Part shown: positions 53,885 through 64,000 of the stretch, piece after piece
How positions within the stretch are numbered: position 1 is the first letter of the stretch
Layout of the letters: each line of letters begins with the position of its first letter
NCBI RefSeq assembly: GCF_002994745.2
Contig: NC_037092.1
Span: forward strand, 21,229,001-21,293,000
Reading direction: 5' to 3'
Length of the DNA: 64,000 bases
Origin: Rosa chinensis
Lineage: Eukaryota > Streptophyta > Magnoliopsida > Rosales > Rosaceae
Made by a program: the position numbers and the translations under genes
Notes under the pieces: model-generated
Told to the model about the DNA's origin: nothing
What the model saw: only the letters and a program-made list of their open reading frames with translations
Databases searched by the model: none

Positions 53885-54055
53885 ACCGACGTGCATTTTG
53901 CACAGACGTGCACTTGTACCGACATAAATGGATGGTTAGATTATATTAAATACACTCTTAGGTTATTAATTAAAATATTAATTATAAATATCAAGGGTTG
54001 AGATCATCTTATAAGTGTTGGGTCATTTACACCGTCGGTGCATAGAATAATTTCC
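53885..54055. repeat. MITE-like repeat, copy 2
   Basis: Second copy of the 53,341-53,511 repeat, same orientation. Its left end has CACCGACGTGCATTTTGCAC, which partly mirrors the right end CACCGTCGGTGCA, so terminal inverted repeats are likely. Confidence 0.6.
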
Positions 54056-54258
54056 ATAACAGAACCAAGTGACTATTTCTTTCATCAACAAAGATCCCAT
54101 ATTCCCATTACTTGACCTTCTTTATTTCTAGTTAGACGCGTAACTTATATTCAACATGCTATGATTTCGGTTAGCTTCTTCTTAGTCGAACTTGCTTCTA
54201 TTGTGATTGTTTTTCTTGTCATAGCGAATAGAAAGATCACAACTAAATCAATGTCTAA

Positions 54259-55873
54259 GGCCTCGTTTGGTTCGCAGAATTGAGGACTCAGGAAAGGAAA
54301 GTCATTACTTTCCTTTGTTTGGTAACCACAAACTTAGGAAATACTTTCCTAATAGAGGAGAAAGCAGGGGGAAATCATTCTACTCAGACCCATGGGATTG
54401 ATTTTTCCTTCCCATTTCCCAGCATTTATTACAAAATTTTTAGACAATAATACCCTCTCTTGCATAAAAAATTGGTGCACTTTGGAATTTTTATGATGTT
54501 GTTTTATTTTAAAATACAAGGTTATTATTGAAACATTGATATATTTTTTGGGATTTTGTCCATTTACCCAATTTCTAGGGATTTTTTTTTAATTCTCCCT
54601 TATCCAAAACACTCTAAGGAAGTCTTCCCTAATACCCCATTAAGTTTTTTGTTTTTGTTTTTTGTTTATTTTTGAGACTATTTTACCCTCACCCCTTTGT
54701 TACTTAGAGAGAGAGAGAGAGACCATAGGAGACTTCGCCGGAGCCCGGTTACCGATCGCCGGAATCCTGTCACCCGCCCCCGCCCACCGGACTTCTCTAA
54801 AAACCTCGCCTGAGATCCCCAAAGAGGTCGTCGGAGATCTCATAGGTCACCAGAAAGGTTTATTGCCCCCAAATAGACGTCTGTTAGGGGGCAATAGAGA
54901 TTTATGAAACCTCGCTGGAAGTCTCCAAAGAAGTTGTTGTAGATCTCATATGGAGCCGGAGAGGTTTAGTGCCCCCTGAATAAACCTGTATTGCCCCCAA
55001 ATAGACATTTATTGTCCCTCAATAGAACTTTCAGTCTCCAAAATGAGAACTAATCTCTGTAAAATTAGACCAATAAAACTTTGATTAAGGAAAAAAAAGA
55101 GGAGATGACATAAATTCATAACATATATTGCCCCCAATAGACGTCTATTGCCCCAAATAAACCTTTAACAGACCTCTATTGCTCCCTAATAACCCTTTAC
55201 TGCCCTTTAATAAAACTTTTATTGAGAGTTAACTAAACTCCAAATTAGAACACTACCTCCAATTTATAAAGATGCTTACACATAAATGGCAAAAATAACT
55301 GAAAGCTCAAGATTAAACTCAAAATTGCAACAAATACTGTACCACTAGTAACCAAGGCAAAGTTAAACACACTATGGTGCCCAGGATCCAAAACCCATCG
55401 AGCCCATAAGCTTGGACGAACTTTTGAGAAACCCTCCCAACAAATAAACCTCAAGGTGCTCGCGAACTTCAAGCCGTCCCTCAACAACCGTCCTGAAGAC
55501 CAAGTCATGAAGCTCTGCAACATTATTGTCGCCACCACGAAGCCAAACTCGACGATGATGAAGACGGAATAGAATACCGACCTTGAGCTTGGAGGGATCG
55601 ATGTCCAACGAAGGCGTTTCGCAAGCGAAGAGCGTGGTGACTGAAAATCTGATCAGACCCTGTTGCTGGAAGCCTGCTTCTGCTACAACGACGTCAACGA
55701 GTCGCCGATTTCAGTGCGGTTGTTGTGCTACTCTGCAAAAGATCGAAGAGGGAAGGAAGATAGTCTTTTTTATTTGTATGTTGGGAGCTAGCCAGCTAGG
55801 TTTGTGTCGACTACTTCATGCTCAGAGAGAGAGAGAGAGCGGCTCCAGCTGGCTGGATGAGAGAGAGAGAGAG

Positions 55874-55910
<37 letters not shown>

Positions 55911-56241
55911 TGGCAATGGCTGTGATTTGGTAATTAGGTTAAGGGCAAAGTTGCAATTTCATTTTAAATTGGGTTAGTGGGAATAAAAAAATATGTTGGT
56001 GGGGTCAGTGGGTAATTTTGGCCAATTTTAGTGCTTTGGGTCAAGAACCCATATTTTTACGTTATTTTCCTGCACCAACCAAATACCGGAAGAGATCTTA
56101 AATGGTCTTTCCCAAATACTTTCCCTAATGTACCAAACAGAGGAAATGAAATTTAATAGGAGCTTTAGTCTTCCTTTCCCATGGGAAGGACAAGGGAATT
56201 GATTTCCCTTCCGTGGACCAAACGAGGGGACAAACCAAGCC
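54259..56241. mobile_element. Harbinger-like non-autonomous element, about 2 kb
   Basis: Left GGCCTCGTTTGGTTCGCAG and right (reversed) GGCTTGGTTTGTCCCCTCGT pair loosely. The next bases (AAAGGAAAGTCATTACTTTCC / GGAAAGACCA...) also mirror each other. TAA flanks both sides (54,256-54,258; 56,242-56,244). The interior is GC-rich with leader-like (GA)n and scattered TTGCCCCCAAATAGACGTCT units (about 54,862, 54,990, 55,130). A minus-strand open stretch (LRGGDNNVAELHDLVFRTVV, about 55,540-55,480) is not recognised. No transposase. Confidence 0.55.
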
Positions 56242-56413
56242 TAAATGTAATACGATAAATTCAATGAATGTGATAGTTTATACTGAAACACAACTATTAA
56301 ATGTCCTTAATAGGGTAACATTATTGCCTTTATATTTTATAACAAATATATATATTCTAATGTTTAGCACACTTAATTAACGGATGCCAACAATACAATA
56401 CAAAAGTCCAAAA

Positions 56414-57591
56414 ATCCTTATATCTCAAGCTCTTTCAAACTCTAGGGTTTGAGCAGAGAGCAACAGCAACACTCTTCTGAGGATCCGCAGATGTGGCGAT
56501 GAAGGCGTTGATTGCGTCTTTGATCGTGTTCTTGTTCAGCGTTGGTAGGTGTGGCGTAGATCTAAGTTGGGATTCGTCTCCGATCTCGGATTTGCAATGC
56601 TGCGTTTGGTCCAACAGGCTGGGTGCGATGGGGTTGGATTCTGATCGCATGTTGTGGCGATGGGGTAGGCCACCTGAGTTCAGTGCGACGAGGTTGATGA
56701 CGAAGGTTGGGATGTCCATCGCGAGGAGGTTTCTTGGCTATTGCTGTCGACACCTTGATTGGGGATTGGCAGTTGAGAAGCGAAGGGAGCAAGCACGGTG
56801 GGGCGCTGGGTTTCAGAGCAGATGCACGGCGGCGGTGCAATCTCGGATGGAGACATGACAGGGCATGCTGATTCCAGGAGTGCGGCGATCGAAGGTGCAG
56901 CACAGGGCAGTACCGGTACCGAGTTTTCGCACCGGAGTTTGCCTTGACTGGGTGCCCATACCAGTCTTTTGGGTGCCCAGAATAAGGTCATGGGCTTGGG
57001 GGCTAGGCTGGTATTGGGTCCAAAACAATGGTTGGGCTTGAGTTCTCCACAGTTTTGGATTTGGGACCTAAGAGGGGTTTTGGATGCTTGCTTGTTTATA
57101 TGTGTTCGGCTAATTATTTCGGGTGTGTCGTGCTTACGTGCAGGCAGATTGCTTATTACAGTGTTCTATAAAAGATCTCTATATAATCATGCTGTGAGTA
57201 CCACAATTGCGTGCCTGGCGAGCAGTGTTAATTGTACTGGGACAAACATAGTTTTGAGTCATTTACAGATCTCTAGCATGCCCGAATTACAGATTCTACT
57301 GGTTTGGTCTCCAAATCTCGAGGTCGTGGCAATGGTCTCATTGTTGGTAATTATCTTGAGAAGGCTGAGAATTTATCTTCAGTTTTCTGTTAGTTTCTCT
57401 TGAAGTGATTCAGAGTAGTATTTTATTGTACATGAACTTCCTACTGGTGTAGTACACCTTCTGGTTTGTTCTAGCTTAGCTCTAGTGTCAAGCCGTCTGT
57501 GGCTTGTGTATGCTCCCAAGGTTTTTCGAGATGTCATTCTAAACGATTGTAATCGTTAAAAGTTTTAATGAATTCACTTTTTCAAAAAAAA
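56414..57591 (+). mobile_element. Poly(A) retroposon, LINE-dependent
   Basis: A 15-bp TACAAAAGTCCAAAA (56,399-56,413) recurs as TACAAGAGTCCAAAA (57,592-57,606), right after an A run (57,584-57,591). The 1178-bp body has no conserved ORF, is GC-rich in its first half, and ends AATGAATTCACTTTTTC before the poly(A). It shares GTACCACAATTGCGTGC with the 42,644-44,259 element. Probably mobilised by LINE enzymes such as the one at 45,164-48,460. Confidence 0.65.
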
Positions 57592-57716
57592 TACAAGAGT
57601 CCAAAAGGAAAAATTTTCCCGAAAAAGGGATGATGTAGAAAAATACATTTGCATATTCATTGTACGAGCATTTCCAATGAAATTGTCAAGAGGAGATGAA
57701 CCGATAATAAATTATA

Positions 57717-59767
57717 GGGTTAATTACATGTAAGTGCATCTTTGAATACCAACTAGTTTTTTTTCCCTCATAAGGCCACTAGATTAAAAAGGTTGTTATA
57801 TTTTGGATATTAAAAACCAACATATTTACATAAATGCCACTGGAGGACAAAGTCAACAGTCATTCTCTCTCCTCTTCGGCAAGGTCTCCGGCCAACTTCC
57901 GGCGGACCTCCGGCGAACTCCGGCAACCACAAAAGCTACTGTCACTAACACCTAAAGCTACTGTGGCTAGCAACAAAAGCTACTCTGATGAGATTCCCGA
58001 CAACCTCCGGTGAGGTCACAAAAGATACTATCACCAACAACAAAAGCTATTCCTTACCCAAAAACCTATGCTCCCCAAAACGAAAAGCTACTATCCCCAA
58101 CAACAAAAGATACTGTCACCAATACCAAAAGCTACTCTCATCAACAACAAATACTACTTTCATTAGCAATAGAAAACTACTCTCACCAACAGCAAAAGCT
58201 ACTTTCACCAACACCAAAATCTACTTTCGCCAACATCAACGAGAGTACTCACTAACATTAGAGAGCTACTAACATAGGTACAGAAAGCTACGGTCACTAT
58301 GATAGAAAACCACTATAATAGTTACAGAGAGCTACTGATTTGAAAAAAAAAAAGCTGCTAACTTGAAATGCCACATGAACAATTACACATAAAACTACTA
58401 ACATAGACACATAAAGCTACTATCACTATATTGAAATGCCACTAGAACAATTACATGGAGCTGCTAACTTGAAATAATGAAAATGAAAATAGAAGCTATT
58501 GGCATAAACATACTGACATAAACATAGCTATCAAAGTTACTCCCAACATCTGAGAAAGCTATTACTAACTGAGACAAAAGCCACTCTAAAACATCAAAAC
58601 AAGTATACATTTACAATGTCAAATGTTTGAATCAAAACATTCTGATTTCAACCAAATACAATTGCAATTAGGCACAAATTCAGCCAAATCATCCAAAACC
58701 AAGAACAACCTGTCTATTAGGGAAAAGAAAATCTTCGCAATCAAAACAAATCAAATCAAAGACCTGTTAGTCCCAATTATTCCCAAAAAAAAAAAAAAAT
58801 TGAGCTTGTTGCTCGCCGGAGAAGAGCAAGGAGGCTCGGGTCCGCCATAACCTCAAGAAACTGTTCGTGTTGTCGTCGCCACCACTGGAGGATTCTGAAT
58901 TTTAGCCGGATCTGCGAAGCAGTTAAAGAAGAAAAGCTCTGGCTCCGGCATAGAAAATCGAAGCATCATATAATCGCATACCAGTTTTCCATTCGAAGAG
59001 AGCCGAATCAAATGCACCTAGTCAATTCCAATTCCATCATATCCAGATCCAAATTAGAATCTCTAAATTCAGTTAAAACCCTAGCCTACGCAAGAAGCCA
59101 AGAAGACAAACCTCATTTTCTTCTCTAAGACTGAGAGTGCCGGCGAAGGTGAGTGATTGTTATGGTGGTCTCCTCGTCGGAGGCATAATAGATAGGTAAT
59201 TTCGAATTATGACCTGCAGTGGTGATTTTGGCTGGCGACATATATTGATCGAATGACGAGGTCCCATCAGATCTACTTTGGATCGGCGTCGAGATCAGAG
59301 AAAAAGCGGGAGAAAGAGGAGGAGGTGGTGAAACGATGCCGTCTCGTTTCACTCCGATCAGCAACAAGGCTTCTCTCCGTCGAGATCGTCCGGCAAGCGC
59401 TGAGCTTCGCTGCGCAATCGTCCGTTGCCGCTGAGGGAGAGCTTCTGACGTCGGAGATGTTCTTCGTCGGCGACGCCATGGATGACAGCCATGGCGAGAA
59501 GCGAACGAGCTCATCGGAGAGACTGAGAGAGAGAACGTTGAATCGCCGGCAAGAGAGAGAAGAGAGAACGAAGGATTTTTTTTTGTTTTTGTTTTTGTTT
59601 AAAGAGAATGGATCTGATATGTTGGTTTTGACGTTTTGTTAAGTGGAAGGGTAAAATTGTCATAGATAAAATAATTTGAAGGTGAAAGTGGCCTTATGAA
59701 GACAAAAAGAGTTGTGTGGCCTTATAACTAATTAAAGTTTTAAAATGACACTTGTGTGTAATTTTCT
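57717..59767. mobile_element. Non-autonomous MULE-like element
   Basis: The 10-bp ATAAATTATA stands at 57,707-57,716 and 59,768-59,777, close to the usual 9-10 bp of Mutator-like elements. The terminal regions pair: AATTACATGTAAGTGCA..CATAAGGCCACT at the left, and reversed AATTACACACAAGTGTCA..TATAAGGCCACACAAC at the right (arms about 100 bp, imperfect). The interior has a degenerate array (57,915-58,600) and a GC-rich leader-like part (58,800-59,570). No transposase. Confidence 0.65.
57915..58600. repeat. Degenerate tandem array of AAAGCTACT units
   Basis: More than twenty imperfect copies of (A)AAAGCTACT separated by CACCAACAACA-like spacers, period about 21-27 bp. It becomes more diverged to the right. 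Confidence 0.7.
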
Positions 59768-59777
59768 ATAAATTATA

Positions 59778-60503
59778 TCAATAAAAAATTATCCAACAGT
59801 GTAATTATTTGCTTCGCTAATATAGTCCTTTTAGCTTAACAGTCAAGTTAAAACTGCTGTCATATTCATTTCAATAAATTTTTATATTATTGTTTCGAGA
59901 AACAGACAGAATTTATTGACATGAGTGAAAAAATGTTAAGTTTCATCTTGCCATATAATCTAAAAATTTATATGTAACATTGAATATTTTGCATCTCCAT
60001 TAAATATAAATAGTAAAAACAATACATCTGGTTAAGATTGAGAAAATTAAAATATTCTTTCATACTGGATTAACCTCCTTCTTTTCTCTTGTCTTTTCTA
60101 TTGACATCAAATATTCTTGTTCCTTTCTTAAATTTACGTAGATATGGAGTAATATCTGTGCTTATTGCATGATTAGGTGAACCCAAAACATGGTTATATC
60201 CATAGGACCAGAAAAATCCCTGTTGGCTCCTCTGAATTTGATGCCCCATTCCTTGTATTCCTTCCCTTCCGCCCTTATTTAAACCCCCTTCTCTCTCCCA
60301 TTTTAACATGCAGATGCTCAGCCGGGGTCAACCAAACACCTTATTTAATCCTCCTCCAGGCCCTTCGAACCTTCCCCTCTTCCTGTTCCTCTCTTCCTCT
60401 CTCTCATCCTTTATAAGCCTCCATACCAATCCCAAACAAACTTGCATTTGATTTTCTCCAACATATATACTACAACTCTCTAGCTCTCTTGTATGCACCA
60501 GCC
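59778..60503 (+). promoter_or_regulatory. Upstream region of the WAG-like kinase
   Basis: No ORF. TTTATAAG at 60,410-60,417 is a good TATA box 87 bp before the ATG, followed by a CT-rich leader. Everything left of it up to the MULE duplication at 59,777 is AT-rich and unassigned. Confidence 0.55.
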
Positions 60504-61979
60504 ATGGAAGTCGACTTGGACTGCCCGTTGCCTATAGCCGACTACGGCGACCTCGACTTCAGCTTCACCTCCTGCACAACCGACCGCACCTACGTCTCCT
60601 CCTCCAGCGCCCGCACCAGCTTGGCCCGCAGCAGCCTCACTCTCAGCTTCAACGATCGCGACTCACGCCTATCCTCCGCCACCGTAACAACCACCAACGT
60701 CCCCACAGTCCTCCACCACCGCAAATGGGACCCGCATTGGACGGCGATAAAAGCGGCCACCAACCTGTCATCCGACAAGGCACTCCACATCCGACACCTC
60801 AAGCTCCTCCGCCGCCTCGGCTCCGGCAACCTCGGACGCGTCTTCCTCTGCCGCCTCCGCGACTACAACCCCGACGACTCCTTGTTCGCCCTCAAAGTCG
60901 TTGACCATGCGGCCATCTCGCCGAAGAAGCAGGCCCACGTGGAGACCGAGGCCCAGATCCTCGCCATGCTCGACCACCCTTTCCTCCCTACGCTCTACGC
61001 CCGCATCGACGTCTCCCACTACACGTGTCTCCTCATCGACTACTGCCCCAACGGCGACCTCCAAACCCTCCTCATGAAACAGCCCCAGCACCGCCTCCCG
61101 GTCCGGACCGCCCGCTTCTTCGCCGCCGAGGTCCTCGCCTCGCTCGAGTACCTCCACGCGCTCGGGATCGTCTACCGCGACCTCAAACCCGAGAACGTCC
61201 TCCTCCGAGAGGACGGCCACATCATGCTCTCCGACTTCGACCTCTGCTTCAAGTCCGACGTCGTTCCGACCTTCGAGCGCCGCCGCGTCGTGAAGCTCCG
61301 GCCCGCCAGGAAAACAAGGAGATCCGCCAACTGCTTCGGATCGAGCGAGCGAGAGCCGAAGGAGGAGGAGGAGGAAATGGAGGCGGAGTTCGTGGCGGAG
61401 CCAACGACGGCGTTTTCGATGTCGTGCGTGGGCACCCACGAGTATTTGGCGCCCGAACTCGTCGGCGGTTACGGTCACGGTAACGGCGTCGATTGGTGGG
61501 CGTTCGGGATTTTCATCTTCGAACTGCTGTACGGGACGACGCCGTTTAAGGGCGGGAGTAAGGAGAGCACGCTGCGGAATATAGCGCTGGCCGACGGCGT
61601 TAGGTTCCACGTGGCGGAGGGAGAGGAGGAGGGGATGAAGGAGGCGAGGGATTTGATACAGGGACTGCTGGCGAGGGACCCGAAGAAAAGGATAGGGTGC
61701 GCCAAGGGGGCTACTGAGATTAAACGGCACCCGTTTTTTCATGGGATTAATTGGGCCTTGCTCAAGAGTTACAGGCCGCCGGATGTGTATGGGGTTAAAA
61801 AGAAGCCCAGTAAGACTATTGTCGTCCCGGCTGGGGTTTCGCTTTCAGCCCATAAGAGGCGGCGGTGGTGGTGGAAGGGACTTGGTCAGCTGGTGAAGAC
61901 TAGAAGTAACAAGAAGAACAACCAGAGTAACAGTAATTACTATCATTACGTCAGTGATAAAATGGTCAGGAAAAGTTGA
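60504..61979 (+). CDS. WAG1/WAG2: AGC VIII protein kinase, WAG1/WAG2-type
   Basis: Single exon, 491 residues from the ATG at 60,504. The N-terminus has the WAG hallmark DLDFSFTSCTTDRTY and SSSARTSLARSSLTLSFNDR. Kinase domain about 100-414: glycine loop GSGNLG (106-111), Lys131 in ALKV, catalytic YRDLKPEN (224-231), and DFD (244-246) instead of DFG, the mark of plant AGC VIII kinases. A basic/acidic insertion in the activation segment (about 256-303) precedes CVGTHEYLAPE. The C-tail is basic with RRRWWWKG. WAG kinases phosphorylate PIN auxin exporters at the plasma membrane, setting PIN polarity and root waving. Coding DNA is markedly GC-rich compared with its surroundings. Both strands are open over long stretches; the plus strand is the real one. 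Confidence 0.93.
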   Translation: MEVDLDCPLPIADYGDLDFSFTSCTTDRTYVSSSSARTSLARSSLTLSFNDRDSRLSSATVTTTNVPTVLHHRKWDPHWTAIKAATNLSSDKALHIRHLKLLRRLGSGNLGRVFLCRLRDYNPDDSLFALKVVDHAAISPKKQAHVETEAQILAMLDHPFLPTLYARIDVSHYTCLLIDYCPNGDLQTLLMKQPQHRLPVRTARFFAAEVLASLEYLHALGIVYRDLKPENVLLREDGHIMLSDFDLCFKSDVVPTFERRRVVKLRPARKTRRSANCFGSSEREPKEEEEEMEAEFVAEPTTAFSMSCVGTHEYLAPELVGGYGHGNGVDWWAFGIFIFELLYGTTPFKGGSKESTLRNIALADGVRFHVAEGEEEGMKEARDLIQGLLARDPKKRIGCAKGATEIKRHPFFHGINWALLKSYRPPDVYGVKKKPSKTIVVPAGVSLSAHKRRRWWWKGLGQLVKTRSNKKNNQSNSNYYHYVSDKMVRKS

Positions 61980-62758
61980 TCACATTTGTGTTGATCTTTT
62001 TGGTGGGAAAAAGCTAGGTTTGTTGTGGTTAGAGATGAAGATTTGAGTGAATATAAAGAAAGGTAGTGAAGCAGTTCTAGATCCCAGGGGTGATCATCTT
62101 TGTGGATGTTAGGATATATGTGAATCAAGTTATACACAGTGAGATTGACGTTTAAAGAATTTGGTTATTGATTTACAATTTTGGCCATACTAGAATTCCT
62201 TATTGCGAATGTGTTCTTGTTTGTTAAATTGCTGGTGAACTGTCCTTGCACATGATTAGGTTCTCCGGAAACGACATACAACAATACCCCTATACAGGAT
62301 TTCTTAGCAACTCTAAAGGTTCCATCCTCAATAAGATTCAATGATATAATTCATGTAAATTGAAATGTGTTTTTTGGCGAGGCATGAGTAATCAGTTAAC
62401 TTTATCTTATGTAGATAAAACTGCCACAGACAATCTGGCCAACTTGGAAAAAGAAACTGCGAAGATGCTGTGACAGAATTTTGGGACAGGATTAGAGTGG
62501 TTCGCTTTCTTCACAGCCACACTATTTTGCTTCTTTAACATTTTGAGTGGTTAGCACAAAGCAGATCATAAGATATAATCTTTATTTTCTTTGAGCAAAT
62601 CCAACAGAGAAGAACAACCAGTGAGTCTAAAAAACCCTTTCTGGCAGATGGAGTGAGTCTATAACTCCATACAATCTGCAATATACAAAATCATGCAAGC
62701 CAATATCAGTTCTAACCCCCAGAACGATAAGCCTACCAATCTTTCTGTTTTTTTTTTT
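61980..62758. other. Intergenic between the kinase genes (tail to tail)
   Basis: Holds the 3' regions of the WAG-like gene (plus) and the receptor kinase (minus). No further gene seen. Confidence 0.5.
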
Positions 62759-62759
62759 G

Positions 62760-62781
62760 GGTGTGTGTGTGTGTGTGTGTG
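62760..62781. repeat. (GT)n microsatellite
   Basis: Eleven GT units two bases beyond the receptor kinase stop codon, preceded by a T run. It lies in that gene's 3' UTR. Confidence 0.9.
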
Positions 62782-62783
62782 TT

Positions 62784-64000
62784 CTAACCTCTTGAAGGAT
62801 CTTTATCCAAAGGACTCTCAGATGTTGGTGATGAGCAGTTGCTCACGGTCACGGACCGCCTAGCATCAATCATCATCGCAATGACCTCCCTCATTGTTGG
62901 CCTTTTAACTGGGGACACACTGGTGCAGAACAACGCAATCTTGAGAAATAGAGTCATCTCTTCAGTTGTGCTCCTCATACTCAGATCTAGCCTCTTGTCG
63001 AACAATTCGGATGTTGCCACTGAATTATTTATGGCTCTTCTTACCAGAGTGACTAGGTCTCCACCCAGCTCCAGTGGTTGGACGGGTGTCTTTCCGGTTA
63101 CTAGTTCCAGCAGAACCACTCCGAAACTATAGATGTCACACTTCTCAGTCACTTTCATTGTGTAAGCATACTCTGAAATGAAAAGGTACATGGTCAGAAT
63201 TACGATGAAGACTACTTGCCCTCTCTACTGTAAGTTACATAGGTTATTCTGAAATAAACATCTGATACAGTGAGCTACTTCAAGTGAGTGTAATAATTCA
63301 CTAAAGTAAGCATATATTCCCTGAGATATGATATATAGTATATCAACTTTTATGTAGCAGTAGAAACGAGAATGACAGAGTGAAAATATGTAAAAACTAT
63401 TGTTAACACTTTTCTTACCTGGTGCAATGTAGCCATATGAGCCAGCAACAGCAGACATGGATTTTGAGTATGGCAATTCAATCAATTTTGCCAAGCCGAA
63501 ATCTCCCACATGTGCTTCAAGAACTTCATCCAGTAAAATGTTATTTGACTTTATGTCACGGTGAACGATTTGGGGCTTGCAGTAATAATGGAGATAACAC
63601 AAACCCTCTGCTGCTCCAAGAGCAATCTTATATCGTGTATTCCAGTCTAGATAACATCTTTGATCGTTTCCATGGAGATGTTCTCCTAAACTGCCATTTT
63701 CCATGTACTCATACAAGAGCAGATTCGAGTCTTGGTGACAGCAGAAGCCATAGAGCTTCACAATATTGCAATGCCTGATCTTCCCGAGGGTTGATATCTC
63801 AGCGCGGAAGCTGCTATCGACACCGACTCCTTCCCCTTGTGCCTTGAGCTTTTTGACTGCAATCACCTCTCCATCAGCCATGACGGCTTTGTACACAGTG
63901 CCACAGGCTCCCCTTCCAAGAACTGCATTGTCTGAAAAATTGTTGGTGCCTACAACAAGATCCTGGTACTTGAAACCTTCCTTCGGAAAGTAATAGTTGT
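62784..64000 (-). CDS. LRR receptor-like kinase, C-terminal kinase half (5' part outside window)
   Basis: Two exons in the window: 64,000 (continuing)-63,419 and 63,172-62,784, with intron 63,418-63,173 (GTAAGA..TTTCAG), joined as GYIAP-EYAYT. Kinase motifs: [101 protein letters not shown]. The catalytic Asp and DFG are present, so it is likely active. The sequence fits LRR-RLK subfamily XI (At1g17230/At2g33170-like). The extracellular LRRs and membrane span would lie upstream, beyond base 64,000. Stop TAG at 62,784-62,786. Confidence 0.88.

Noticed and set aside
57915..58600. CRISPR-like array (AAAGCTACT repeats)
   Set aside because: Repeats are short, degenerate and unevenly spaced, and this is plant nuclear DNA. 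It is a decayed tandem repeat.
59125..59642. Overlapping Arg/Ser-rich frames on both strands
   Set aside because: Mirror frames in a GC-rich transposon interior, no domain on either strand.
61025..61483. Plus-strand Pro/Arg-rich frame inside the kinase gene
   Set aside because: An overlapping frame of a GC-rich exon, with no domain and biased composition.
60768..61742. Long antisense open frame (about 324 codons) opposite the WAG-like kinase
   Set aside because: High GC content leaves the opposite strand without stops. The plus strand carries all kinase motifs, and the antisense product is low-complexity Glu/Val/Arg-rich.

Overview
This is nuclear DNA of a plant. It has intron-containing genes with GT..AG borders, plant-type kinases, an ankyrin-PGG membrane protein, and a dense load of Copia, Gypsy, LINE, CACTA, hAT, Harbinger-like and MULE elements. 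A woody eudicot, perhaps Rosaceae, fits the gene style, but nothing in the window proves the family. There is no CRISPR array, bacterial operon, rRNA gene or convincing tRNA gene.

Bases 1-22,028 are a nest of mobile elements. A nearly intact Copia element on the minus strand (1-5053) abuts the right part of a CACTA transposon ending at 7884. That CACTA carries exon fragments of at least four host genes, all on one strand: HVA22, PEP carboxykinase, inositol polyphosphate 5-phosphatase, and a PDR-type ABC transporter. It sits in a decayed Gypsy gag (7885-9946). A second Copia element (11,764-22,028, target duplication GTAAT) has a complete 5.56 kb CACTA element (16,464-22,022, target duplication TCA) inside its 3' LTR. 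This second CACTA also carries host exons: SF3B2-like twice and glycerol-3-phosphatase-like once.

Bases 22,029-34,829 mix MITEs with a real gene, an ankyrin-repeat/PGG membrane protein (24,576-27,063, three exons). Its upstream region is a local triplication, and one copy is split by a MITE. Further on come a LINE remnant, fragments of a TORTIFOLIA1-like gene and of a plastid aminotransferase-like gene separated by a 1.6 kb solo LTR, and a 2 kb Gypsy-type LTR. That LTR ends 74 bp past the stop codon of ERO1.

Bases 34,904-38,246 (minus) hold ERO1, the ER thiol oxidase, reconstructed here as nine exons and 429 residues with its redox cysteines present. Bases 38,600-60,000 have no convincing host gene. 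They hold fold-back MITEs in TA repeats, two poly(A) retroposons, a complete TSD-flanked LINE with a 1098-residue endonuclease/reverse transcriptase ORF, two hAT-type elements, a Harbinger-like element and a non-autonomous MULE.

Bases 60,504-61,979 (plus) are a single-exon AGC VIII kinase of the WAG1/WAG2 type (auxin transport signalling). Bases 62,784-64,000 (minus) are the C-terminal kinase half of an LRR receptor kinase that runs off the window. The host genes are independent and do not form a pathway. The unusual content is the set of gene-fragment-carrying transposons and their nesting.
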